A DNA stretch of 64,000 bases from Papilionanthe hookeriana x Papilionanthe teres (taxonomy: Eukaryota > Streptophyta > Magnoliopsida > Asparagales > Orchidaceae), in the NCBI GenBank assembly GCA_022702705.1, contig CM040434.1:58583022-58647021 (forward strand), written 5' to 3'. The notes beneath the pieces were generated by a model. That model saw only the letters and a list, made by a program, of their open reading frames with translations, had not been told where the DNA came from and made no database searches. The translations under genes and the position numbers were made by a program. Positions 14,100 to 26,929 of this stretch are shown here, in pieces (within the stretch, counting starts at the first letter, position 1; the number at the start of each line of letters is the position of its first letter).

Positions 14100-14660
14100 C
14101 AATTTTTGAATTAATGACCAATTATTGACCTAATAAGTCAATCTCTAAACATAAAGTCAACTTTAGTCAAAATGGTCAATCCTTGACCCAATGACAAAAC
14201 TCATTGACCTAATAGGTCAACTTTTGACCAAAACATCAATTTTGGTCAAAATAGTCAATTTTTGACCTAATGACCACCCATTGACCCAATAGGTCAACTT
14301 TTGACCAAAAAGTCAACTTTGGTTAAAATGGTCAATTTTTAACCCAATGACCAACCCATTGACCCAATAGATCAACTTTTGACCAAAAAAGTCATATTTG
14401 TTCAAAATTATCAATTGTTGACCCAATTACCAACTCATCGACCAAATAAGTCAACTTTTAACCAAAAGTCAACTTTGGTCAAAATGGTCAATTCTGACCC
14501 AATGGCTTAACTTTTGACCAAAAACTGATTATTTTGACCAAAAATTCTATTTTTTGTCAAAATACTCAATTTTTACTAAATGACCAATTATTGACCCAAT
14601 AAGTCAATCTCTCGACCAAAGAGTCAACTTTGGTCGAAATGGTCAATCCTCGACCCAATG
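14100..14660 (+). repeat. Satellite segment repeating the ~11.56-12.14 kb stretch
   Basis: From about 14100 the variant order jumps back. An AATTAATGACCAATTATTGACC monomer with CATAAAGTCAAC, an ACATCAATTTTGG monomer, GTCATATTTGTTC with TTATCAATTGTTG near 14392, and CCAAAGAGTCAAC near 14615 are the same series as 11560-12140, 18010-18560 and 41700-42270. It is therefore an extra partial copy of the A module interior, running into the N gap. Confidence 0.65.
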
Positions 14661-15160
14661 NNNNNNNNNNNNNNNNNNNNNNNNNNNNNNNNNNNNNNNN
14701 NNNNNNNNNNNNNNNNNNNNNNNNNNNNNNNNNNNNNNNNNNNNNNNNNNNNNNNNNNNNNNNNNNNNNNNNNNNNNNNNNNNNNNNNNNNNNNNNNNNN
14801 NNNNNNNNNNNNNNNNNNNNNNNNNNNNNNNNNNNNNNNNNNNNNNNNNNNNNNNNNNNNNNNNNNNNNNNNNNNNNNNNNNNNNNNNNNNNNNNNNNNN
14901 NNNNNNNNNNNNNNNNNNNNNNNNNNNNNNNNNNNNNNNNNNNNNNNNNNNNNNNNNNNNNNNNNNNNNNNNNNNNNNNNNNNNNNNNNNNNNNNNNNNN
15001 NNNNNNNNNNNNNNNNNNNNNNNNNNNNNNNNNNNNNNNNNNNNNNNNNNNNNNNNNNNNNNNNNNNNNNNNNNNNNNNNNNNNNNNNNNNNNNNNNNNN
15101 NNNNNNNNNNNNNNNNNNNNNNNNNNNNNNNNNNNNNNNNNNNNNNNNNNNNNNNNNNNN
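14661..15160. other. Assembly gap, exactly 500 N
   Basis: A run of exactly 500 unknown bases with satellite on both sides. A round number is normally a scaffolding placeholder rather than a measured size. The left flank is in the phase of A-module position ~12.14 kb and the right flank in the phase of ~8.73 kb, so the missing sequence is not simply a few monomers of continuous array. Any apparent open frame spanning it is meaningless. Confidence 0.98.
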
Positions 15161-18100
15161 TCAACTTTCGACTAAAAAGTCTATCTTTGGTCAAAATGGT
15201 CAATTTGACCAAATTACCAACTCATCGACCAATAGTTAACTCACTATAGTCAACAATGGTAAAAATGATCAATTTTCGACTAATAGACACGTTGATTATT
15301 TTGGTCGAAATAGTCAATTTTTGAATTAATGACCAATTATTGACCAAATAAGTCAAACTCTAACCGAAAAGTCAACTATGGTCAAAATGGTCAATCCTTG
15401 ACCCAACGACCAACCCATTGACCGAATAGGTCAACTTTTGACCAAAAAGTCATTTTGGTCAAAATAGTCAATTTTTGACCTAATGACCACCCATTGACCC
15501 AATAGGTCAACTTTTGACCAAAAAGTCAACTTCGGTCAAAATGGTTAATTTTCGCCAATGACCAATCCATTGACCCAATATATCAACTTTCGACCTAAAA
15601 GTCATCTTTGGTCAAAATGGTCAATTATCGATCTAATTACTAACTCGATCGACCAAATATGTCAACTTTCGAGCAAAAAGTCAACTTTAGTCAAAATGGT
15701 CAATCCTCGACCTAATGATCAACCCATCGACCCAATAGGTCAACTTTCGACCAAAAAGTTCAATTTTGGTCAAAATTGCTAATTTTCGACCTAATGACGA
15801 ATTATTGACCGAATGCCAATCTCGACCAAAAAGTCAACTTTGGTCAACATGGTCGATCTTGACCCAATGACAAACCATCGAACCAATAAGTCAACTTTCT
15901 GACCAAAAAGTCAACTTTGGTCAAAATGATCAACTTCTAACCCAATGACTAACCCTTTGACCCAATAGGTCAACTTTTATCCAAAAAGTTAACTTTGGTC
16001 AAAATGGTCAAACCTTGACCCGATAACCAACCCATTGACCTAATAGGTCAACATTTGACCAAAAAGTTAATTTTGGTGAAAATAGTCAAATTTTGACCTA
16101 ATGACCACCAATTGACCAATAGGTCAACTTTTGACCAAATAGTCAACTTTGGTCAAAATGGTCAATTTTTAACCCAATGACCAACTCATTGACGCAATAG
16201 GTCAACTTTTGACTAAAAAGTCATCTTTGGTCAAAATGGCCAATTCTTAACCCAATTACCAACTCAATGACCAAATGGGTCAACTTTTGACCAAAAAGTC
16301 AACTTTGGTCAAAATGGTCAATTTCTGACCCAATGACCACTTTGTTCACCAAATGGGTTAACTGTTAACCAGAAACTTGATTTTGGTCAAAATAGTCAAC
16401 TTTTGACCTAATGACCAATTATTGACCTAATAAGTAAATTTCTGACTAAAAACTCAACTTTGGTCAAAATGGTCAATTCAAGACCCAATAGATCAACTTT
16501 TGACCAAAAAGTCAATTTTGGTCAAAATAGTCAATTTTTGACCTAATGACCAATTTTTGACCCAGTAAGCCAATCTCTAACCAAAAAATAAACATTAATA
16601 AAAATGGTCAATTCTTGACCCAATGACCAACCCATTGATCCAATATGTTAACTTTTGACCAAAAAGTCAACTTTGGTCGAAATTGTCAATCTTTTACGCA
16701 ATGACTAACCCATTGACCCAATAGGTTAACTTTTGACCAAAAAGTCAACTTTGGTCAAAATGGTCAATCTTTGACCCAATGACCAACCCATTGACCCAAT
16801 AGGTCAACCTTTGGGCAAAAAGTTAATTTTGGTCAAAATTATCAATTTTTGACCTAATGACTACCCATTAACACAATAAGTCAACTTTTGACCAAAAAAT
16901 TAAGTTTGGTTAAAATGGTCAATTCTGTCTCAATGACTAACCCATTAACCCAATATGTCAAATTTTGACCGAAAAGTCAACTTTAGTCAAAATTGTCAAT
17001 CTCTAACCCAATTACCTCCTCGTTGAACCAATGAGTTAACTTTTGACCAAGAATTCAATTTTGGTCAAAATAGTTAATTTTTGACCTAATGACCAATTAT
17101 TGACCTAATAAGTGAATCTCTGACCAAAAAGTCATCTTTGGTCAAAATGGTCAATCCTTGACCCAATGACAAACCCATTGACGCAATATGTCAACTTTTG
17201 ACTAAAAAGTCAATTTTGGTCAAAATAGTCAATTTTTTACCTAATTAACACCAATTAACCCAAGAGACAACTTTTGACTAAAAAGTCAACTTTGGTCAAT
17301 ATGATCAATTTTTTACCCAATGAACAACCCATTGACCCAAAAGCTTAAATTTTGGCCAAAAAGTCATCTTCGTTCAAAATGGTCAATTCTTGACCCAATG
17401 ACCAACTCATTGAACAAATAGGTCATCTTTTGACCAAAAAGTCAACTTTGTTCAAGATGGTCAATTTCTGACCCAATGACTACCTCGTTGACCCAATGGG
17501 TCAAATTTTGAGCAAAAATATAATTTTTGTCAAAATAATTAATTTTTGACCTAAAGACCAATTATTGACCCAATAAGTCAATCACTGACCAAAAAGTCAA
17601 CATTGGTCAAAATGGTCAGTCCTTGACCCAATGACCAACCCATTTACCCTATAGGTCAACTTTTGACCAAAAAGTCAACTTCGCTCAAACTGGTCAATTC
17701 TTGACCAAATGACCAACCCATAAACTCAATAGGTCAACTTTTGTTCAAAAAGTCAATTTTGGTCAAAATAGTAAATTTTTGACCTAATGACCAATTATTG
17801 ACCCGGTAAGCTAATCTTTGAGCAAAAAGTAAACTTTGGTCAAAATGATCAATCCTTGACCCAATGACGAACGCATTGACCCAATAGGCCAACTTTTGAC
17901 CAAAAAGTTAACTTTGGTCAAAATAATCAATCCTTGACCAAATGACCAACCCATTTGCCTAATAGGTCAACTTTTGACCAAAAAGTCAATTTTGGTCAAA
18001 ATAGTCAATTTTTAAATTAATGACCAATTATTGACCCAATAAGTCAATCTCTGACCATAAAGTTAACTTTGGTTAAAACGGTCAATCCTAGACCTAATGA

Positions 18101-20100
18101 AAAACCCATTGACCCAATAGGTCAACTTTTGACCAAAACATCAATTTTGGTCAAAATAGTCAACTTTTGGCCTAATAGGTCAACTTTTGACCAAAAAGTC
18201 AACTTTAGTTGAAATGGTCAATTTTTAACCCAATGACCAACACATTGACCCAATAAGTCAACTTTTGACCAAAAAAGTCATATTTGTTCAAAATTATCAA
18301 TTGTCGACCTAATTACCAACTCATCGACCAAATAGTCAACTTTTAACAAAAAGTCAACTTTGATCAAAATGGTCAATTCTCGACCCAATGACCATTCAAT
18401 TGACTCCAATGGCATTAATTTCGATCAAAATTGATCTATTTTGACCAAAAATTCTATTTTGGTCAAAATACTCAATTTTGACCAAATGACCAATTATCGA
18501 TCCAATAAGTCAATCTCCGACCAAAGAGTCAACTTCAGTCAAAATGGTCAATCCTCGATCCAATGACAAACCCATCGACTCATAGATCAACTTTCGACCA
18601 AAAAGTCAATTTTGGTCAAAATATTTAATTTCTGACCTAATGACCACCCATCGACTCAATAGATCAACTTTCGACAAAAAGTCAAGTTTCGTCAAAATGG
18701 TCAACTCTTGACGCAATGACCAACCAACTAACACAATAGATCAACTTTTCGACTAAAAGTCATCTTCGGTCAAAATGGTTAATTCTTGACCTAATTACCA
18801 ACTCATTGACCAAATAGGTCATCTCTTGACAAAAAAGTCAATTTTGGTCAAAATGATCAATTTTTGACCTAATGACCACCCCCTTGACACAATAGGTCAA
18901 CTTTTGACAAAAAATTTAAATTTGGTCAAAATAATCAATTTTTGACCTAATGACCAATTTTGGACCCAATAAGTCAATCTCTGATGAAAAAATCAACTTT
19001 GGTCATAATGGTGGTCAATCCTTGACCCAATGACCGACCCGTCAACCTAACAGTCAACTTTCGACCAAAAGTCAATTTAGGTTATAATTGCCAATTTTTG
19101 ACCTAACGACCAATTATTGACCCAGTAAGCCAATCTCTGACTAAAAAGTCAACTTTGGTCAAAATGGTCAATCCTTGACCCAATGGCCAACTCATGGACC
19201 AATAGGTCAACTTTTGACCAAAAAGTCAACTTTGGTCAAAATGATCAATCCTTGACCCAATGACCAACCCATTGGCCTAATAGGTCAACTTTTGACCAAA
19301 AAGTCAATTTGGTCAAAATAGTAAATTTTTGAATTATTGACCAATTATTGACCCAATAAGTCAATTTCTGCCCAAAAAGTCAACTTTGGTCAAAATGGTC
19401 AATCCTTGACCAAATGACAAAGCCATTGACCCAATAGGTTAACTTTTGACCAAAAAGTCAATTTTGGTTAATTTAGTCAATTTTTAACCTAATGACCACC
19501 CGTTGACCCAATAGGTCAACTTTTGACAAGAGAGTCAACTTTAGTCAAAAGGGTCAATTTTTTACCCAATAACCAACCCATTGAACCAATATGTAAACTT
19601 TTGACTAAAAAGTCATCTTTGTTCAAAATGGTCAATTCTTGACCTAATTACCAACTCATTGACCAATTAGGTCAACTTTTGACGAAAAAATCAACTTTGG
19701 TAAAAATGGTAAATTTCTGACCCGATGACCACCCCGTTGACCATTTTGCTCAAAATAGTTAATTTTTTACCTAATGACCAATTATTGACCCAATAAGTCA
19801 AACTCTGACCGAAAAGTCCACTTTGGTCAAAATGGTCAATCCTTGACCTAATGACAAACCCATTGACCCAATAGGTCAACTTTTGACCAAAAGGTCAACT
19901 TTGGTCAAAATAGTTAATTTTTTATATAATGACCACCCATTGACCCAATAGGTCAACTTTTGACCAAAAAGTCAACTTTGGTCAAAATGGTAATGTTTTA
20001 CCCAATAAATCAACTTTTGACCCAAAAGTCATCTTCGGTCAAAATGGTCAATTCTTGACCCAATTACCAACTCATTGACCAAATATGTCAACTTTTAAGC
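15161..20100 (+). repeat. Satellite module A2 (partial)
   Basis: Second copy of the later part of module A, entering at the equivalent of ~8.73 kb. Markers: CGAAAAGTCAACTATGG near 15365 (~8947 in A1); GGTTAACTGTTAACCAG near 16357 (9921); GAGCAAAAATATAATTTTTG near 17510 (11078); CCGAAAAGTCCACTTTGG near 19809 (13307). Spacing from A1 is 6.43 to 6.50 kb, but this includes the 500-N placeholder. The first ~750 bp and 18300-18780 contain TCGACC patches. Confidence 0.75.
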
Positions 20101-23100
20101 ATAAAGTCAACTTTGGTCAAAATGGTCAATCCTTGACCTAATGACAAACCCATAGACCCAATTGGTCGATATTTGACCAAATAGTCAATTTTGGTCAAAA
20201 TAGTCAATTTTTGACGTAATGACCAATTATTGACCCAGTGAGCCAATCTCTGACCAAAAATTCAACTTTGGTCGAAAAACTTGATCATTGACTCAATGAA
20301 AAACCCATTGAACTAATAGGTCAACTTTTAACCAAAAAGTCAACTTTGGTCAAAATGGTCAATTTCTGACCCAATGACCAACCCATTGACCGAATAGGTC
20401 AACTTTTGACTAAAAAGTCAACTTTGGTAAAAATGATCAATCCTTGACTCAATGACTAACCCATTGACCCAATAAGTCAACTTTTGACCAAAAATTCAAC
20501 TTTAGTCAAAATGATCAATCCTTGACCCAATGACCAACCCATTAGACTAATAAGTCAACTTTTAACCAAAATGTCAATTTTTGTCAAAATAGTCAATTTT
20601 TGAATTAATGACCAATTATTGACCTAATAAGTCTCTGACCATAAAGTCAACTTTGGTCATAATGGTCAATCCTTGACCCAATGATAAATCCCATTAACCC
20701 AATAGGTCAACTTTTGAGCAAAACGTCAATCTTAGTCAAAATTGTCAATTTTGACATAATGACCACCAATTGACCCAATAGGTCAACTTTTGACCAAAAA
20801 GTCAATTTTGGTTAAAATTGTCAATTTTTGACCAAATGACCAACCCATTGACCCAATAGGTCAACTTTTGACCAAAGAAGTCATATTTGGTCAAAATGGA
20901 CAATTCTTGACCAAATTACCAACTCATTGACCAAATAGGTCAACTTTTGACCAAAAAGTCAACTTTGGCCAAATTCGTCAATTTATGACCCAATGACCAC
21001 TCCGTTCAACCAATGGGTAAATTTTGATAAAAAAAATTGACAATTTTGACAAAAAATTATATTTTGGTCAAAATAGTTAATTTTTAACCAAATGACCAAT
21101 TATTGACCTAACAAGTCAATCACTGACCAAAAAGTTAACTTTAGTCAAAATGGTCAATCCTTGACCCTATGACGAATCCATTGACTCAATAGGTTGGCTT
21201 TTGACCAAATAGTCAATTTTGGTCAAAATATTCAATTTTTGACCTAATGACCACCCAATGACCCAATAGGTCAACTTTTGAACAAATAGTTAACTTCAGT
21301 CAAAATGGTCAATTTTTGACCTAATGACCAACCCATTGACACAATAGATCAACTTTTGATCGAAAAGTCATCTTCGGTCAAAATGGTCAATTCTTGACCC
21401 AATTACCAACTCATTGACCAAATAGGTCAACTTTTGATGAAAAAGTCAATTTTGGTCAAAATGTTCAATTTTTTACCCAATGACCACCTCCTTGACCAAA
21501 TGGGTTAACTTTTGACAAAAAATTTAAATTTGGTTAAAATAATCAATTTTTGACCTAATGACCAATTATTAACCCAATAAGTCAATCTCTGACCAAAAAG
21601 TCAACTTCGGTCAGAATGGTCAATCCTTGACCCAATGACAAACTCGTCAATCCAATGAGTCAACTTTCGATCAAAAAGTCAACTTTGGTCAAAATGGTCA
21701 ATCTTCGACCCAATGACCAACCTATCGTCCCAATAAGTCAACTTTCGTACTAAAATGTCAACTTTGGTCAAAAGTATCAATTTCGACCTAATGACTAATT
21801 CATCGACCTAATAAGTCAATCTTCGACCAAAAAGTCAACTTTGGTCAAAATGGTCAATCTTCGACCCAATGACTAACCAATCGACCTAATAGTCAACTTT
21901 TCGACCAAAAAGTCAACTTTGGTCAAAATGATCAATCCTTGACCCAATGACCAACCCATCGGCCTAAAAGGTCAACTTTTCGACCAAAAAGTCAATTTTG
22001 GTCAAAATAACTAAAATTTTCGAATTAATAACCAATTATCGACCAAATAAATCAACTTTCGACCAAAATTCAACTTTGGTCAAAATGGTCAATTCTCGAA
22101 CCTAATGATCAACTATCGACCAATAGGTCAACTTTTGACCAAAAAGTCAATTTTGGTAAAAATAGTCATTTTTTTACCTAAAAACACCTAATAGGTTAAC
22201 TTTGAACAAAAAAGTTAACTTTGGTCAAAAGGGTCAATTTTTGACCCAATGACCAACCCATTGACCCAATAGGTCAACTTTTGACTAAAAAGTCATCTTT
22301 GGTCAAAATGGTCAATTCTTACCCAATTTCCTACTATCGACTAAATAAGTCAACTTTTGACCAAAATGTCAACTTTGTTAAAAATGGTCGATTTCGACAT
22401 GAGGGACTATCATGGTATTGACCATTTCATCGGTCAAAATAATGAATTTTTCGACATAATGACCAATTATCGATCCAATAAGTCAAATCTTCGATCAAAA
22501 AGTCAACTTTGGTCAAAATGGTCAATCCTTGACCCAAAGACAAACCCATTGACCCAATAGGTTAACTTTTGACAATCAGTTTTGGTCAAAATAATCAATT
22601 TTTTATATAATGACCACCCATTGACCCAATAGGTCAACTTTTAAACAAAAAGTCAACTTTAGTCAAAATGGTCAATTTTTGACCCAATAGATCAACATTT
22701 GACCCAAAGGTCATCGTCAGTCAAAATGGTTAATTCTGACCCAATTACCAACTCATTGACCAAATATGTCAACATTTGAGCAAAAAATCAACATTGGTCA
22801 AAATGGTCAATCCTTGACCTAATGACCAACCCATTGAATCCAATAGGTCAACTTTTGACTGAAAAGTCAATTTTAGTTAAAATAGTCATTATTTTACCAA
22901 ATGACCAATTATTGATCTAATAGGCCAATCTTGACCAAAAACTCAACTTTGGTCAAAATAGTTGATCTGTGACCTAATGATAAACCCATTGAACCAATAG
23001 CTCAACCTTTGATCAAAAAGTCAACTTTGGTCAAAATGGTTAATTTCTGACCCAATGACCAACCCATTGACCAAATAGGTCAACTTTTGTCAAAAAAGTC

Positions 23101-23739
23101 AACATTGGTCAAAATGGTCAAACCTTAACCCAATGACTAACCCATTGACCCAATAGGTCAACTTTTGACCAAAAAGTCAAATTTGGTCAAAATAGTTAAA
23201 TTTTGACCTAATGACCACCAAAGGACCAAAAAGGTCAACTTTTGACCAAAAAGTCAACTTTGGCCAAAATTATCAATTTTTGACCCAATTACCAACCCAT
23301 TGACACAATAGGTCAACTTTTGACCAAAAAGTCAACTTTGGTTAAAAAGGTCAATTCTTGACCCAAAGACAAACGCATTGGCCTAGTAAGTCAACTTTTG
23401 AACAAAAAGTCAATTTGGGTCAAAATAGTTAATTTTTGACCTAATGACCAATTATTGACCCAATAAGTCAATCTCTGACAAAAAAGTCAACTTTGGTCAT
23501 AATGGTTAATCATTGACCCAATGACAAACTCATTGACCCAATAGGTCAACTTTTGACAAAAAAGTCAACTTTGGTCAAAATGGTCAATCCTTGTCCCAAT
23601 TACCAACCCACTGACCCAATAGATGAACTTTTGATCAAAAAGTCAATTTAGGTCAAAATAGTAAATTTTTGACTTAATGACCAATTATAGACCCAATAGG
23701 TTAACTTTTGACCAAAAAGTCAACTTCGGTCTAAATGGT

Positions 23740-23817
23740 CAATCCTTGACCCAATGACCAACCCATTGACCCAATAGGTCAACTTTTGACCAAAAAGTCA
23801 ACTTTGGTCAAAATGGT
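23740..23817 (+). repeat. Reference monomer of the satellite (perfect 78-bp copy)
   Basis: This copy matches the consensus I derived by eye. Base composition is A 27, C 21, T 19, G 11, so C clearly exceeds G on this strand. GAC starts at monomer positions 9, 17, 29 and 49, and GTC at 39, 58, 68 and 77. Seven of these eight sit inside TTGAC[C/T] or its complement; the exception is ATGACC at 16-20. Intervals are 8, 12, 10, 10, 9, 10, 9 and 10 bp, closing exactly on 78. The unit looks like eight degenerate ~10-bp sub-units in mixed orientation, which suggests that it grew from a shorter GTCA-containing repeat. Confidence 0.9.
23784..23813 (+). repeat. 11-bp inverted repeat (hairpin) inside each monomer
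   Basis: The left arm TTTTGACCAAA (23784-23794) and right arm TTTGGTCAAAA (23803-23813) are perfect reverse complements, separated by the 8-nt spacer AAGTCAAC. The arrangement is present wherever the monomer keeps its consensus, that is hundreds of times in the window. A second, shorter dyad lies just upstream: GGTCAA, a CTT spacer, then TTGACC. It shares its right arm with the first, so the two hairpins are mutually exclusive. A stem-loop in a transcript or a small cruciform in DNA is possible; the sequence alone does not show that either forms. Confidence 0.85.
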
Positions 23818-26800
23818 CAATCCTTGACCCAATGACTAACTCATTGACTAAAAAAGACAATGTTTGACCAAGAAGTCAATTTTAGTCAATTGTCAATTTT
23901 TGACCTAATGACCACCTCATTAACCGAAAAGGTCAACTTTTGACCAAAAAGTCAAATTTGGTCAAAATGGTCAATTTGTGACACAATGACCTAAATGTCA
24001 ACTTTGGTGAAAATGGACTATCCTTGATCCAATGACCAACCCATTGACCCAATTTGTCAACTTTTGACTAAAAAGTCAACTTTGGCCAAAATGGTTAATC
24101 CTTGCCCAATGACCAACACATTGACCCAATAGGTCAACTTTTGACGAAAAAAGTCAAATTTGCTCAAAATTATCAATTTTTGACCTAATGACCACCTCAT
24201 TGACCTAAAAAGGTCAACTTTTGACCAAAAAGACAACTTTGGTCAAAATGGTCAGTCCTGGACTCAATGACCAACCCATTGATCCAAAAGGTCAACTTTT
24301 GAACAAAAAATCAATTTTGGTCAAAATAGTCAATTTTTGACCTAATGACCAATTATTGACCCAATAAGTCAATCTCTGACCAAAAAGCCAACTTTGGTCA
24401 TAATGGTCAATCCTTGACCCAATGATAAACCAATTGACCCAATAGGTCAACTTTTGATCCAAAAAGTTAACTTTTGTCAAAAAAGTCGATTTGGTCTAAA
24501 TGATCAATCCTTGACCAATGACCAACCCATTGGCCTAATAGGTCAACTTTTAACCAAAATGTTAATTTTGGTCAAAATACTCAATTTTTGACCAAATGAC
24601 CATCCATTGACCCAATATGTCAACATTTGACCAAAAAGTAAACTTTGGTCAAAATGGTCAATTTTTAACTCATTGACCAACCCATTTACCCAATAGATCA
24701 ACTTTTGACCAAAAAAGTCATCAAAATGGTAATTCATGACCCAACGACCAACCCATTGACCCAATAGGTCAACTTTTGACCAAAAAATCAGCTTTTGTCA
24801 AAATGATCAATTCTTAACCCAATGACCAACCCATTGGCCTAATAAGCCAACTTTTGACAAAAAAGTCAATTTTGATCAAAATAGTCAAATTTTTAATTAA
24901 TGACCGATTATTGACCCAAGAAGTCAATCTCTGACCAAAAGTCAACTTTGGTAAAAATGGTCAATCCTTGACCCAATGACCAACCCATTTAGCCAATAGG
25001 TCAACTTTTGACCAAAAATTTAATTTTGGTTAAAATTGTCAATTTTTGACCTACTGACCATTTATTGACCCAATTAGTCAATCTTTAACCAAAAAGTCAA
25101 CTTTGGTCAAAATGGTAATCCTTGACCAAATGACCAACCCATTGACCCAATAGATCAACTTCTGACCAAATAGTCAATTTTGGTCAAAACAGTCAATTTT
25201 TGACCTAATGACCAATTATTGACCCAATAGGTTAACTTTTGAACTAAATGTCAACTATGGTGAAAATTGTCAATCCTTGATCCAATGACCAACCCATTGA
25301 CCCAATTTATCAACTTTTGGCTAAAAAGTCAACTTTGGCCAAATTGGTTAATCATTGACCTAATGACCATCCCAATGACCAAATATGTCAATTTTTGACC
25401 TAATGACAGCCTCATTGACCTAAAAAGGTCAACTTTTGTCCGAAAAAGCAACATTGGTCAAAATGGTCAATCCATGAGCCAAAGACCAACCTGTTGACCA
25501 ATTAGGTCAACTTTTGACCAAAATGTCAATTTTGGTCAAAATAGTCAATTTTTGACCTAATGACATTTAATTACTCAATGAGCTTGATCTCCGACCAAAA
25601 GTCAATTTTGGTCAAAATGTTCATTCCTAGACTAACGACCAACCCATCGAATCTAACAGTCAACTTTTGACCAAAAAATCAACATTTGCCAAAATGATCA
25701 ATTTTTAACCCATTGGCCTAATAGGTCAACTTTTACCAAAAAGTCAATTTTTGGTCAAAATAGTTAAATTTTTAATTAATGACCAATTATTGACTCAAGA
25801 AGTCAATTTTTGACCAAAAAGTCAATTTTGGTCAAAATGGTCAATCCTTAACCCAATGAAAAACCTATTGACCCAATAGGTCAACTTTTGACCAAAAGTC
25901 AATTTTGGTCAAAAAAGTCAATTATTAACCTAATGACCACCGATTGACCCAATATGTCAACTTTTGACCAAAAAGTCAACTTTTGTCAAAATGGTCAATT
26001 TCTGACCCAATGACCTCCCATTGACCTAATAGGTCAACTTTTGAACAAAAATTCAATTCTAGTCAAAATAATCAATTTTTGACCTAATGACCAATTATCG
26101 ACCCAATAAGTTCGATCTCTTGATAAAAAGTCAACTTTGATCGAAATGATTCAATCATCGACCCAATGACAAACTCATTCACCCAATAAGTCAACTTTTG
26201 ACCGAAAAGTCAATTTTGGTCAAAATAAATCGATTTTGACCTAATGACCACTCGTTAACCTCATAAGTCAACTTTTAACCAAAAAGTCAACTTCGGTCGA
26301 AATAATCAATTTTTGACCCATCGACCTAAGAGATCGAATTTTGACCAAAAAGTCATCTTCGATTAAAATGGTCAATTCTCGATCTAATTATCTAACTCAT
26401 CGACCAAAAATCAACTTTAGTCAAAATTGTACTAATTTTGATCCAATGACCACTTCGTTAACTCCACTAAGTCAACTTTCGACCAAAAATTTAATTTCAG
26501 TCAAAATAATTAATTTTTAACCTAATGATCAAAACAGATCAATTTTTGAATTAATGACCGATTATCGATGCAATAAGTCAATCTCTCGAGTAAAAGTCAA
26601 TTTTGATCAAAGCGGTCAACTTTCGATCCAATGACCCATCGACCCTGACGAGTCAACTTTTGACCAAAAGTCAATTTTGGTCAAAATAGTTAATTTTTTA
26701 CCTAATGACAACCATTGACCCAATATGTCAACTTTTGACCAAAAAGTCAACTTTGGTCATAATGGTTAATTTTTGACCCAATGACCAACCCATTGACCCA

Positions 26801-26929
26801 GTAGGTCAACTTTTGACCAAAAAGACATCTTTGGTCAAAATGGTCAATTCTTAACCCAATTACCAACTCATTGACCAAATAGGTTAACTTTTGACAAAAA
26901 AAGTCAACTTTGGACAAAATGGTCAATTT

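Larger units (their letters stand above)
5330..14100 (+). repeat. Satellite module A1
   Basis: Module of ~8.8 kb, found again as A3 (35740-43620), A4 (from 58480) and partly A2 (15161-20100). Diagnostic points in order: the ACCTAATAGG deletion junction near 5365; a locally doubled GTCAAAATGGTC block with CCCACTGTCC near 6130-6175; truncated monomers GTTGACCATTTTGGTC near 6930, 8118 and 8872; GGTTAACTGTTAACCAG near 9921; GAGCAAAAATATAATTTTTG near 11078; and CCGAAAAGTCCACTTTGG near 13307. A1 carries roughly 300 bp (about four monomers) more than A3 and A4 around 6560-6910. Its end near 14100 is soft. Confidence 0.75.
1..14660 (+). repeat. 78-bp TTGACC satellite array, left block
   Basis: Continuous head-to-tail tandem array of a ~78-bp monomer beginning CAATCCTTGACCCAATGACC. 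Every line of the block shows the same alternation of TTGACC and GTCAA words, all in one orientation. Neighbouring monomers differ by substitutions and small indels, while the same variants return at a distance, which is the signature of higher-order organisation. No open frame in the block looks like a gene: short frames simply translate the repeat into strings such as FGQNGQ or LTILTK. I see no TE insertion, tRNA or rRNA here. Satellite of this kind normally sits in heterochromatin; that is family knowledge and cannot be proven from the window. Confidence 0.97.

Noticed and set aside
14630..15239. Apparent open frames of 180-190 codons across the N run.
   Set aside because: They consist almost wholly of unknown bases; the absence of stops is an artefact of the gap.
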